Shown in pieces: positions 25,364-34,242 of a stretch of DNA of 55,968 nucleotides. Both the position numbers and the translations under genes were made by a program. The DNA is from Paenibacillus sp. HB172176 (GTDB lineage Bacteria; Bacillota; Bacilli; Paenibacillales; Paenibacillaceae). Location of the stretch: assembly GCF_011947265.1 (NCBI RefSeq), contig NZ_JAATHD010000034.1:1-55968 (forward strand), read 5' to 3'. The first letter of the stretch is position 1, and every line of letters starts with the position of its first letter. Under the pieces are notes generated by a model that was given only the letters and a program-made list of their open reading frames with translations, was not told the origin of the DNA and searched no databases.

Positions 25364-26926
25364 TTATGGCGCTAATGTAATGTTAATGCGGATGGAGATG
25401 TTTTGTGTATTTCCCGCGCCATCCTTTAACGTGCCTTCAATGAGGATGCCGTCATCATTCAAATCATGATTCGCCAAGCCACTCAGGGAGACGCCGCTTG
25501 TATGATCAGAATCCAGTTGAGCCAGCAAGTCGATAATGTTCAGCGAGTTGCTTTGCGAAGCATACAACTGCTGAGTAAGATAGGAGGACGAGAAGTTGGT
25601 GAGATCAACGCCTTCGAACGCGGTTACGGTCAGCACTGAATTCTCACTTACTTCGATCGTTCCTTCGGTAAGATTGCCGTCGTTCACATCGAAAGTAATT
25701 GTCCCCGTCTTGCCAAGATTGATGCTAACAGGCTTCAGGTTAATGGAGGCATAGGTGATTGTCGGAACCGTTGTATCCGTGTAGCTGTAAACGGGCTGCT
25801 GTTGCTTGACGATATCAGCGATAGTCTTATTAATATCACTAAGAGAGGTATAGAAAGGAACATCCTCCATATCGTCCAGCTTTACTTGAATCGGCGTTTT
25901 AGGAAGCGTCATGTTATCAACGACCTTCTTGTCCTCGTGAAGGATCACTTTGTCGTCTTCAACCGTGACGGTCTTGGCCTCAAAGATGGTGTCCGATGAA
26001 ATACCGGCAGCGTAAGTCCGCTTCAACGGCGCGTTTAACGGCTGAATTTTGATGATGACATCGTCTTCGTCCAGGATGCCGACTTCAATTGCAAGCGAAA
26101 CCAGATTTTCTTCCGTCAGCTCGTCCATAGGATAGCCCGTAGCGTGCAGCATGCTGCGAAGAATATCCCCAAAGGTCGGATTTTCAGGGATCTCGCTGGA
26201 CGAATCATTATCCTCGCCCAAGATCGCGTTCGTCATTTCGATCAATTCTTCGCGGGTCAAGTATTCGTCAGGGTTGAATTTCTGATCCTTCGCGGACATG
26301 ACTCCCAGGGCGAGGACACTGCCGATTTTCTCTTTGTTCTCTTGCTGTAAATCCCCGATTTGATCTTCTACAACGACGGTGTTCAGAGCCGAGGACTGCA
26401 CTTGCTCCTGAACGACGGGCGTAGTGAAATCGTCACCATTGGAAATTAATCCAGCATTAATGGCCGCTTTAACGTATTTCTGCGCCCAATCGCTGGCTCC
26501 ATCTACTTTCGCAGAGTCATCGGTTTCAATACGTAATACTCTGACCAATACAGTAGACATTTGTTCGACCGAGATGTCTCCACTGGGATTAAAGGTGCCG
26601 TCCCCATTGCCTACGATAAGACCGGCATTCGCGGCAGCTTCGACTTCCTCGTAAGCCCAGTTGCCTGGCGCGACGTCGCGGAAGGTCTGCGTGCTTGGCG
26701 TGGCGTCTACATCCAGACCGTCGAGCAGTCCGGCAACGCGGGCGAATTGCGCTCGAGTCATGTTCTGATCGAGCCCCATGGACTCATCGCCAATCCCCGA
26801 GAAGATCCCCTTGGCCTTCAATGCGTTGAACTTCTCCTGAGCGGTGAGCTCGTCGGCGCTGACATAGCTTGCGGTACTGCCTAACAGGAGCGCGGCCATG
26901 CAGCTGGCTATCATCTTTTTCTTCAT
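25364..26926 (-). CDS. SLH-domain cell-surface protein
   Basis: 520 residues. Signal peptide 1-24 (YVSA-D), then about three S-layer homology modules between residues 25 and 240 (the clearest is FRDVAPGNWAYEEVEAAANA with VGNGDGTFNPSGDIS; the third is ALGVMSAKDQKFNPDEYLTR). These anchor the protein to pyruvylated secondary wall polymer. Residues about 245-520 have no domain I recognise; they contain beta-rich stretches and no obvious catalytic motif. The RBS is AAAGGAG. It is divergent from the kinase gene at 27281 across about 350 bases. Confidence 0.88.
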   Translation of the reverse strand: MKKKMIASCMAALLLGSTASYVSADELTAQEKFNALKAKGIFSGIGDESMGLDQNMTRAQFARVAGLLDGLDVDATPSTQTFRDVAPGNWAYEEVEAAANAGLIVGNGDGTFNPSGDISVEQMSTVLVRVLRIETDDSAKVDGASDWAQKYVKAAINAGLISNGDDFTTPVVQEQVQSSALNTVVVEDQIGDLQQENKEKIGSVLALGVMSAKDQKFNPDEYLTREELIEMTNAILGEDNDSSSEIPENPTFGDILRSMLHATGYPMDELTEENLVSLAIEVGILDEDDVIIKIQPLNAPLKRTYAAGISSDTIFEAKTVTVEDDKVILHEDKKVVDNMTLPKTPIQVKLDDMEDVPFYTSLSDINKTIADIVKQQQPVYSYTDTTVPTITYASINLKPVSINLGKTGTITFDVNDGNLTEGTIEVSENSVLTVTAFEGVDLTNFSSSYLTQQLYASQSNSLNIIDLLAQLDSDHTSGVSLSGLANHDLNDDGILIEGTLKDGAGNTQNISIRINITLAP

Positions 26927-27190
26927 ACAAATCTCCTTTCTAATTTATGGTTATATTTTACTAGTGCTATTTTATAGGCTTCCGACACAAAAGTAAATGA
27001 AATGACAAAATTAAGTATAAAAACTCTTGTATTTAATCGTTTGTCGACATATATCCTTCTTTGGTCAATGTACTCCGTCAATATAGGATGTCTTAAGGCA
27101 TATGACTCGAGAATCTGGTTAGTCTTTATTGGATGCGTAGAAAGGACGGTTTATGAAGATGATGTTATGAATCTTCGTTTCGCATAAATC

Positions 27191-27244
27191 CTTCTATGAA
27201 ATTCGAAAGCTTCTATATCCCGCGAATCGCTTCTGATATATAAT
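27191..27244 (+). promoter_or_regulatory. CTTCTAT direct-repeat operator and promoter of the kinase operon
   Basis: CTTCTAT at 27191-27197 and 27210-27216 (19 bases apart), a weaker CTTCTGA at 27230, and TATAAT at 27239-27244. The second repeat lies within AAGCTTCTATATCCCG (27207-27222), which is found again, exactly, at 31373-31388 before the binding-protein gene with the same repeat spacing. Confidence 0.7.
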
Positions 27245-27280
27245 ATGGGCACACTTGGACCATAGGGGAGCGATTGCGGA

Positions 27281-29050
27281 ATGAGGCGTATTGGGCTCGC
27301 CAAGTTAAAGTTAAATGTGTTTCAGAAAATCCTGATTATGATCGCCGTGCTGCTTATGCCGATCATGGGACTCTATTATTACGCCACGCAGCAAAGCCTT
27401 CGTGTTATTCAAGATGAATTGATTAAAGCCAATCTGAACAAGATGGGCACTTTCATGATTCAGCTCGAGAACAGTCTTGAGAAGTTCGAGCTGGTCGCCT
27501 CTCCCTTGCTGATCGATACGAATCTGCTGGAGTACGAGCATGACTTCAGCTTGAGCGGCTATACAATGCTCAAAACGGTCTCTATGCTGCAGGAGAAGCT
27601 TGCTCTGGCCAGCATCTCCAGCAACTTGCATAACAACGTGACGATCTATTTGCCCAGGAAGGGAGAAGCGATCACGTCGGACACGAAATATGCCTACGAC
27701 CGAGAATGGCTGAAGAGTCATTTTTCATTGAGTTGGCAGTATGGCAGCTATCCGAATATGGGACTTGGCTTTGCCAGGTATTTCATGTACGCGGGTGAAG
27801 ATGTACACGACCCTGAGACGGCGGTATCCGTCCTCTCAATCGAGATTTATCAGAAGGATTTCGAGAAGCTGCTGGACACCTACAAGGAAGGGAATGTAGG
27901 TGATCCATTCTTGTATCGTTCGGGACAATCCATTATCGAGAGCCGAACGGCGAATACGGAAGGCATCGCTTGGGTAGGCGAAGAATTGAAAACGGTTTCC
28001 GAACGGGGCAAGTCGGGCCATCTTATCCGGGAATGGGCAGGCAACTCCTATCTTATCAGCTATTATAAGTCTGATTTGCTTGGCGCTTACTTGGTCGACT
28101 ATTTCCCCTTGGATCGAATCATACAACCGATCGTCCGGCAACGAGTCTGGTTCGGCGTTATTTCCGCACTCATTCTGATGACGGGGATAGCGGCGGCTTC
28201 CATTTTGTTTCGAAGCGTGCAGATTCCCGTGCTGCATCTGATTCGGGGGGTCAAACGCATCAAAAGCGGCGACTTCTCGTATCGCTTGATCCCAAGCAAG
28301 CAGAATGAGTTTCAGTTCCTGACGGAATCATTCAACGAGATGACCGAACAGATTCAGAACTTGATCGAGAATGAGCTGCGTTCGCGGATTCAGGCGCGAG
28401 ATGCCACCTTGAAGCAGTTGCAAGCGCAAATTCATCCCCACTTCCTTTACAATTGCCTGGGCTTCATGATTAATATGACCAGACTGGGCAAGCATCAAGC
28501 TACGATTGATATGGCTCATCACCTGGCTGATTATTATCGGTATTCCACGCGAATGGACAATCAAGTTGTATCGCTGAGTGCAGAACTGGCGTTCGTTCAG
28601 CATTATCTCGAGATTCACCGCCTTCGCATGGATACGCTTGAATACATCGTTGATTCGGGCCAAAAGCCGGATGAAGTGCATATCCCCCGGTTCCTGATTC
28701 AGCCGATTGTGGAGAATGCGTTGGTTCATGGCCTCGAGAGTGTGGATCATCCCGGCAAAATCTCCATACGAGTCCAAGATACGGAGAATCGTGTAGAGGT
28801 CATGATCGAGGATAACGGGGAAGGCATGTCGAAGGCCGCAATGCTGCGGCTGCAGCAAGAGTTGTCGATACCGGCGGATGATTATTCCGGCTGCGGCCTG
28901 TGGAACGTCTATCAGCGCATGATGCATTATTTTGGAGACGGCACATCCTTAATCTTTGACGAATCCGCACTGGGGGGCTTGCGCGTGACATTAGGCTGGA
29001 ATCGAAGGGAGAGAAGGGAATCCGATGTACAACTTATTAATCGTGGATGA
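27281..29050 (+). CDS. Sensor histidine kinase (YesM-like), locus 2
   Basis: 589 residues. Membrane segments at about 13-33 and 290-312 enclose an extracellular sensor; a HAMP-like segment follows (VLHLIRGVKRIKSGDFSYRL), then the His_kinase domain with LQAQIHPHFLYN (His387) and the HATPase segment (IEDNGEGMS, GCGLWNVYQRM). This is the YesM/LytS-like class found with carbohydrate ABC importers. It phosphorylates the response regulator encoded next, whose start overlaps its end by 26 bases. RBS TAGGGGAG. The upstream CTTCTAT repeats suggest autoregulation. Confidence 0.92.
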   Translation: MRRIGLAKLKLNVFQKILIMIAVLLMPIMGLYYYATQQSLRVIQDELIKANLNKMGTFMIQLENSLEKFELVASPLLIDTNLLEYEHDFSLSGYTMLKTVSMLQEKLALASISSNLHNNVTIYLPRKGEAITSDTKYAYDREWLKSHFSLSWQYGSYPNMGLGFARYFMYAGEDVHDPETAVSVLSIEIYQKDFEKLLDTYKEGNVGDPFLYRSGQSIIESRTANTEGIAWVGEELKTVSERGKSGHLIREWAGNSYLISYYKSDLLGAYLVDYFPLDRIIQPIVRQRVWFGVISALILMTGIAAASILFRSVQIPVLHLIRGVKRIKSGDFSYRLIPSKQNEFQFLTESFNEMTEQIQNLIENELRSRIQARDATLKQLQAQIHPHFLYNCLGFMINMTRLGKHQATIDMAHHLADYYRYSTRMDNQVVSLSAELAFVQHYLEIHRLRMDTLEYIVDSGQKPDEVHIPRFLIQPIVENALVHGLESVDHPGKISIRVQDTENRVEVMIEDNGEGMSKAAMLRLQQELSIPADDYSGCGLWNVYQRMMHYFGDGTSLIFDESALGGLRVTLGWNRRERRESDVQLINRG

Positions 29051-30599
29051 TGAGAAGCATTATACGGACAGTCTTGCGGAGACGGTGTCTTGGGCGCAAT
29101 TCGGCATCAAGAAGGTATTCAAGGCTTACAGCGCGTCGCAGGCCTTGGAGCTGCTCGATCAGGATATCGACATTCTGCTGACGGATATCCGCATGCCGAA
29201 GACATCGGGACTCGAGCTCATCGAGGAATCGAAGAGAAGGAAGCCCGATATCGAATGCCTCTTGTTAACGGGCTATGCCGAATTCGACTTCGCCCGCAAA
29301 GCGGTGGAGCTGCAGGCGATTGGCTACTTGCTAAAGCCTGTTAAGGATGAGCAATTGTTCGAGGCGATGCACAGGGTTGTTCGTCAGATTGAGGCGGGCC
29401 GCGAGGCGAGGCGCATGCATGCGGTGTATCGGGAGAATGTGGTTCAGCTCAAATCGAAGCTGCTCGCGGAATGCCTGAGGGGCGTGTCCATCGGCGGCAA
29501 TTGGACGGAGAAGCTGATGGATTATGGCATCGATATTCAATCGGGCGGCCATGTGGCTCTCTGTCTGATTGGCCTTGGCGATGCGGCGAGCCGCGATCTG
29601 TTCTCACATTCGCTGATGCAATTCGCCACGGCCAATATTCTCGAGGAGCTGCTGCGGGAACGCTATGATGTGTGGTGGACGGCCGAAGAGGAGGACGGGC
29701 ATCTGGTTGCCGCAGCTTACGAGGCGTCGGGCGCGCCGCCGGATTTGGAGTGGCTGGCGCAAAGGCTGGGTCGGTTGAAGGAAGAAGCCAGACGCTGGCT
29801 GAAGGTGGAGGTGACGGCGGCCGTTGCGGAACCGTGCTTGTTCCCTCATGAGATGAGCCGAGGCTATGCGCAGGGGAAGCTTCACCTTCAAGAGAGACCA
29901 TCCGTCGGAAAGATAGAGCAAAGGAATCGTGCGAACGCCGCGGCGCTTCTCTATGAGCCGCCGATGCTCACGCACTTGCTCGAGTCTGAGCAATGGGAGG
30001 AAGCGAAGGAGAAGGTTCGCGCGCTGATGGCTTTGCTGTATGCGGAGAAGACGGGACTTGCGATAAGCGACCTCTTCTTCCATCTGTCGAATGCGTTCTT
30101 GTACTTCGCCCATCAATACGGCAAGTCGATAAGCCAATTGTTGAACACGGAGCAATCGAGCTACTTCAGAGGCAAGCCGATACTTCATGTGGCGCAATTG
30201 GAGTCTTGGGCCATCGGCGTCGTTAAGCGTCTGGAAGACAACTATGCGGATCAAGGTCAGGAGTCGAGCGAGTGTATCATTGCGCAGACGCGCCATTATA
30301 TTCAAAGTCATCTCGGTCAGGACCTGTCGCTTGCGCAGTTGGCCGATCATGTCTACGTTCATCCCAATCATCTCTCCAAGGTGTTCAAGCAGACGATGCA
30401 CCTCTCGTTATCGCAATATATCTATCAGCAGCGCATTCAGAAGGCGGCGGAGCTGCTGAAGGCGACCGACGCCAAGATCTATCAGGTGGGCGAGCGTGTC
30501 GGCTATCCGAATACGAACTGGTTCATCAAGAAGTTCAAAGAGTATTACCGCCTGACCCCGCAGGAATACCGGGAAAGAGGGCTGCGCGGCGGCAAGTAA
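29025..30599 (+). CDS. AraC-type response regulator (YesN-like), locus 2
   Basis: 524 residues. Receiver domain 1-120 with the acidic pocket IVDDE (8-10), phospho-acceptor Asp54 in LLTDIRMP, and Lys in YLLKPVK. A long middle linker (120-410) precedes the AraC HTH pair at about 415-515 (LADHVYVHPNHLSKVFKQTM, then VGERVGYPNTNWFIKKFKEY). Partner of the kinase at 27281. Its probable targets are the CTTCTAT repeats before its own operon and before the binding-protein gene at 31454; two HTHs reading a direct repeat of about two helical turns fits AraC proteins. Confidence 0.92.
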   Translation: MYNLLIVDDEKHYTDSLAETVSWAQFGIKKVFKAYSASQALELLDQDIDILLTDIRMPKTSGLELIEESKRRKPDIECLLLTGYAEFDFARKAVELQAIGYLLKPVKDEQLFEAMHRVVRQIEAGREARRMHAVYRENVVQLKSKLLAECLRGVSIGGNWTEKLMDYGIDIQSGGHVALCLIGLGDAASRDLFSHSLMQFATANILEELLRERYDVWWTAEEEDGHLVAAAYEASGAPPDLEWLAQRLGRLKEEARRWLKVEVTAAVAEPCLFPHEMSRGYAQGKLHLQERPSVGKIEQRNRANAAALLYEPPMLTHLLESEQWEEAKEKVRALMALLYAEKTGLAISDLFFHLSNAFLYFAHQYGKSISQLLNTEQSSYFRGKPILHVAQLESWAIGVVKRLEDNYADQGQESSECIIAQTRHYIQSHLGQDLSLAQLADHVYVHPNHLSKVFKQTMHLSLSQYIYQQRIQKAAELLKATDAKIYQVGERVGYPNTNWFIKKFKEYYRLTPQEYRERGLRGGK

Positions 30600-30790
30600 G
30601 AGACAGGCAGGTGGGGGATGACAGACGAGTAGGTAGGCAGTCGTGGGCGGTAGACTAATAGGGTGTCGTAAGTTGGTAGGCAGGCGTAAGTTGATAGATA
30701 GGCATGCGTATATTCGTATTGGCAAGAGTAGGCAGGTAACAGATAGGCAACTGGTAGTTAGGTAGACGGCAGGTAGGATGACTAGCGTGT
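30600..30790. repeat. Degenerate TAGGCAG-rich low-complexity tract
   Basis: About 190 bases after the response regulator gene are built from variants of GTAGGCAGG and GTAAGTTG, e.g. GTAAGTTGGTAGGCAG (from 30668) followed by GTAAGTTGATAGATAGGC. Units are imperfect and irregularly spaced, with no coding signal. It looks like a decayed tandem repeat. Confidence 0.5.
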
Positions 30791-30963
30791 CTGCGCAGGC
30801 GAAAGAATGGCCGTAATGTCCCCCTACAACTCACCAAGTCGAGCATATTCGCATGCTGCGGAGGAGATGGCAGGTATTTCTGGTATTTCTGCGAATGCAA
30901 GCTTACAGACAAGGGCTCATTGGACTTATCTACTTGAAAAGGCCGTTCTTCCATGTGGAAAGA

Positions 30964-31034
30964 TGCAAAAATCCATCAATTTCTTAAACGAGGGCGCATA
31001 TTAAGAGGATTACTGCAAAAATCCATCAATTTCT
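30964..31034. repeat. Exact 21-bp direct repeat, 50 bp apart
   Basis: TGCAAAAATCCATCAATTTC plus T occurs at 30964-30984 and again at 31014-31034. It lies in the 855-base gap between the response regulator and binding-protein genes. The remainder of the gap (31035-31356) is non-coding; 31180-31300 is rich in CCAC/ACCA words. Confidence 0.7.
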
Positions 31035-31356
31035 GTATCGAGTCGAAAAGTCAGCCAGTTCTGAGCCTCATTCCTGTATATCTGCAGTAATTTGCCGAAA
31101 TGACCTATATTCGTCCAGACGACGTACCTCCACAGGGATTTTCGATTTGCAGTTGCAGTTGCTCCAATTCCAAAAATGCTCTCACAACCATCGCTCCTCC
31201 TACTCTAACTTCCACCACCATCTACTCCTAACTGCCACTACCACCAACCCACCAACACGTCTATACACAATACATCAATACCAATACTGTCATTGCCGCC
31301 TGCTGCGAATATCACAATTACGAAGATACGACCTCTCTTCATAAACGACTCGATTT

Positions 31357-31411
31357 CTTCTATCAGGATGAGAAGCTTCTATATCCCGGCGGCTCCTCTG
31401 TTCTTTAAAAT
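31357..31411 (+). promoter_or_regulatory. CTTCTAT direct-repeat operator and promoter of the locus 2 importer
   Basis: CTTCTAT at 31357-31363 and 31376-31382 (19 bases apart) with the exact 16-mer AAGCTTCTATATCCCG at 31373-31388, then a -10-like TAAAAT at 31406-31411, 30 bases after the second repeat (29 in the kinase promoter). The matching geometry argues for binding by the response regulator at 29025. Confidence 0.7.
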
Positions 31412-31453
31412 GGAAGTAAGAAAGAACACTCTATTTGAAGGAGAGATTAGCGA

Positions 31454-33256
31454 ATGCGGGTGAAAGCGCGGAAGGGATTAACGGCATTAACGATCAGCAT
31501 CTTGGTCGTGGCATCAGCGTTGGCCGGTTGCTCGAACAACACGAACGGAAACACCAATGCGACGAAAGCGCCAAGTGTGACGAAGAATACGAATACGGCT
31601 GTAGAGAACATAGGGGACAACAAGGACAACGGAGACAAGCCGCTGTGGGATTTCAAGTATGATCCGCCGGTGACGATCACGACGGCGCTTATCGACGAGG
31701 ATCGTCCGAATGCCTTCAAGCAAGGCGAGACGCTCGAAGACAACATTCACTCGGAGTGGATGGAGGAGAATCTCGGAATCATAACCAAGTACGAGTGGAC
31801 GGTGGGCAAGCCGGAGGATTACCAAACAAAGCTGCAGCTCGCTCTGGCGACGAACGTCAAGCTTCCGGATACCTTCTATGCGGATGGCGATGTGCTGCAA
31901 AATCTGATTACGGCAGGCAAGCTGATGCCAATCAACGACGCCATCGACAAGTACGCTTCGCCGACGCTCAAGGCGGTCTTCGAGAAGTACCCGTATGTAC
32001 TTGGCGAATTGTCGCGAGACGGCAAAATTTATGGTATTCCCCGGTTCTTCATGGGAGACGAGGGCACCGTGATGTGGCTCCGCAAGGATTGGCTGGACAA
32101 ATTGTCGCTGGAGGCGCCTACGACGCTGGATGAACTGGAGACTGTCATGAAAGCGTTCTCCGAGGAAGATCCGAACGGCAACGGCCAGGATGACGAGGTA
32201 GGCTGGGCCGTGCCGCTGAAGGAAGGTCCTTGGACCTGGATGGGACAGTCGGACGCGATTTTCGGCGCTTATACCGAGCATATGATCAACACCTATGATA
32301 TCAAATCGTACTGGAACGAAGATGAGAACGGCAATCTGGTGTATGGCGCCGTACACCCGGATGCCAAGAAGTACTTGGAGACGATGCGCGACTGGATGAG
32401 CAAGGGATATATCGACAGCGAAGCGGGCGTCAAGGATCCGAGCAAGTCCGCCGAGCTGGCGGCTTCCGGCAAGGCGGGACTGATGTTCGGCCCGTACTGG
32501 ATGGGCGCATGGCCGCTCTCCGATACGGAGAAGATCGATCCGAATGCCGATTGGGAACCTTATCCGCTGCCAGCAGGTCCGGACGGCGAGGTGCGGCTCG
32601 CGCAGAAGACGCTTTACGGAGGCGGCTTGGTGTTCCGCAAGGATTTTGACAATATCGAAGCCTGGTTCGCCTACTATAACAAAATTTTGGCCAAAGCGGC
32701 CGGACCGGATGATCCGTATTATGACCCGCGGTTCAAGGACGGCTTCCACGAGGGCTATGATTATGTCACCTATAACGGCAAGGTCTATACCGGGAATTAC
32801 AAGGAAGCGGGAGTGCCGGAGGACAAGTGGCCGCTGCCGGACGGCAACAATATCGATATGCGCTGGATGGTCAGTCCGCTCTTCGGCACCAACACCCCGC
32901 AGGTGCCTTATATGAACACGGAAGCGATCGAGAAGTTCGTCGCGAATCCCGACGCAGAGGCCGCGACGCCGATCGAGGTGTCGGTGAAGTCGCTGAACAG
33001 CGCGCAGCTCCAGGGCGCGGGCATCAACGTGAAGCAGCGGGAATACGAGGTTCCGAACCTGTTTACAGGGGCTGCCACACCAACGATGAAGAAGAACGGC
33101 GAGTTCCTGCAGAAGCTGGCGACCGAAACGTATCTGCAGATCATTTACGGCGAGAAGCCGCTGGATTATTTCGATCAATTCGTCAAGGAATGGAATAAGA
33201 ACGGCGGCGAGAAGATTACGGCGGAAGTCAACGAATGGTATAAGAATAACAAATAA
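31454..33256 (+). CDS. Extracellular solute-binding lipoprotein, locus 2
   Basis: 600 residues. Lipobox ALAGC (Cys26) after a hydrophobic signal; Asn/Thr-rich linker; LplA/YtcQ-like binding fold with the conserved DPNGNGQDDEVGW segment. The large size is usual for oligosaccharide or polysaccharide-fragment binders. RBS AAGGAGAG. First gene of a three-gene importer operon under the CTTCTAT promoter; a stem-loop follows before the permeases. Confidence 0.93.
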   Translation: MRVKARKGLTALTISILVVASALAGCSNNTNGNTNATKAPSVTKNTNTAVENIGDNKDNGDKPLWDFKYDPPVTITTALIDEDRPNAFKQGETLEDNIHSEWMEENLGIITKYEWTVGKPEDYQTKLQLALATNVKLPDTFYADGDVLQNLITAGKLMPINDAIDKYASPTLKAVFEKYPYVLGELSRDGKIYGIPRFFMGDEGTVMWLRKDWLDKLSLEAPTTLDELETVMKAFSEEDPNGNGQDDEVGWAVPLKEGPWTWMGQSDAIFGAYTEHMINTYDIKSYWNEDENGNLVYGAVHPDAKKYLETMRDWMSKGYIDSEAGVKDPSKSAELAASGKAGLMFGPYWMGAWPLSDTEKIDPNADWEPYPLPAGPDGEVRLAQKTLYGGGLVFRKDFDNIEAWFAYYNKILAKAAGPDDPYYDPRFKDGFHEGYDYVTYNGKVYTGNYKEAGVPEDKWPLPDGNNIDMRWMVSPLFGTNTPQVPYMNTEAIEKFVANPDAEAATPIEVSVKSLNSAQLQGAGINVKQREYEVPNLFTGAATPTMKKNGEFLQKLATETYLQIIYGEKPLDYFDQFVKEWNKNGGEKITAEVNEWYKNNK

Positions 33257-33262
33257 TTCGTG

Positions 33263-33310
33263 AAGGGAGGGGGACGGCAATTCAGCGCTGGCTGAAGCCG
33301 CCCCCTCCTT
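33263..33310 (+). other. Stem-loop between binding-protein and permease genes
   Basis: AAGGGAGGGGGACGGC (33263-33278) pairs imperfectly with GCCGCCCCCTCCTT (33297-33310), with an inner TTCAGC/GCTGAA. There is no T-tract, so it more likely stabilises the upstream mRNA or partly attenuates than fully terminates. This arrangement would give more binding protein than permease. Confidence 0.65.
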
Positions 33311-33333
33311 CTACAACATGGATGGTGTAGCGA

Positions 33334-34227
33334 ATGAAGAGATACTGGTTGAACACTTGGCAGTTTCATGCGCTGCTGCTTCCGGCCGCGCTGTTTATCC
33401 TGATTTTCAATTATATTCCGATGTTCGGCGTGGTGATGGCCTTCCAGGACTATCAGCCTTGGCTAGGCATCAGCCACTCCGAATGGGTGGGGCTCGATCA
33501 TTTCCGTTTCCTGTTCTCCTATCCCGACAGCAAGCAGGTTATCGTGAATACGCTCATTATCGCCTGTCTGAAGCTGATTGCCGGCTTAATCGTGCCTCTC
33601 CTGTTCGCGCTGCTTCTGAACGAGGTTCGCATGATGGGAGTGAAACGGGTATTTCAGACCATGGTTTACCTGCCTCATTTCGTCTCCTGGGTCGTGCTTG
33701 GCGGCATTCTGATCGATATTCTGAGCACGGACGGAATCGTGAATCGGCTCATTCGCGTGTTTGGCGGACAATCGATCTTCTTCCTCGGAGACGGCGATTG
33801 GTTCCGGTTCACGCTAATCATTAGCGATGTGTGGAAGGAATTCGGCTTCTCTGCGATTATCTTCCTGGCCGCGCTGACGAGCATCAGTCCCGCTCTGTAT
33901 GAAGCGGCCGAGATTGACGGTGCGAACAAGTGGAAGCAGGTGCTCTATGTGACGCTGCCCTCCATTTTGCCGATCATTATTGTTGTCGCTACGCTGTCGC
34001 TGGGCCGCATTCTGGATGCCGGCTTCGACCAGATTCTGAATCTGTACAATCCGCTCGTCTACAGCAAAGGGGATATCATCGACACCTTCGTGTACAGAGT
34101 GGGGCTCACCAAGGGGGAATTCAGCTTTGGCACTGCCGTCGGCCTGTTCAAGTCGGTGGTCGGGCTTATCTTTATCGTGGCGAGCTACCGAATGGCTTAC
34201 AAGCTGGCCAATTACCGGATATTTTAG
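33334..34227 (+). CDS. Sugar ABC transporter permease (LplB-like), locus 2
   Basis: 297 residues. N-terminal WQFHALLLPAALFILIFNYI, six membrane segments and the EAA loop (LYEAAEIDGANKWKQVLYVT) identify the first CUT1 permease. It pairs with the product of the next gene (15-base gap) and with the binding protein at 31454. No ATPase gene is nearby. Confidence 0.92.
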   Translation: MKRYWLNTWQFHALLLPAALFILIFNYIPMFGVVMAFQDYQPWLGISHSEWVGLDHFRFLFSYPDSKQVIVNTLIIACLKLIAGLIVPLLFALLLNEVRMMGVKRVFQTMVYLPHFVSWVVLGGILIDILSTDGIVNRLIRVFGGQSIFFLGDGDWFRFTLIISDVWKEFGFSAIIFLAALTSISPALYEAAEIDGANKWKQVLYVTLPSILPIIIVVATLSLGRILDAGFDQILNLYNPLVYSKGDIIDTFVYRVGLTKGEFSFGTAVGLFKSVVGLIFIVASYRMAYKLANYRIF

Positions 34228-34242
34228 GAGTGAGAGTCGACC

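Noticed and set aside
27002..27187. 61-codon ORF upstream of the kinase promoter
   Set aside because: No ribosome binding site, Trp/Tyr/Ile-rich composition expected from AT-rich non-coding DNA, and it abuts the operator.
30600..30790. Possible CRISPR array
   Set aside because: Units are short, degenerate and irregular, with no constant repeat and spacer lengths and no cas genes.
30964..31034. Attachment sites of a mobile element
   Set aside because: Only 29 bases lie between the two 21-base copies and there is no integrase or cargo.
31514..33280. 588-codon open frame antisense to the locus 2 binding-protein gene
   Set aside because: Its product is rich in Arg, His and Ile with no signal, motif or RBS; it is a shadow of the G+C-biased third codon positions of the lipoprotein gene.
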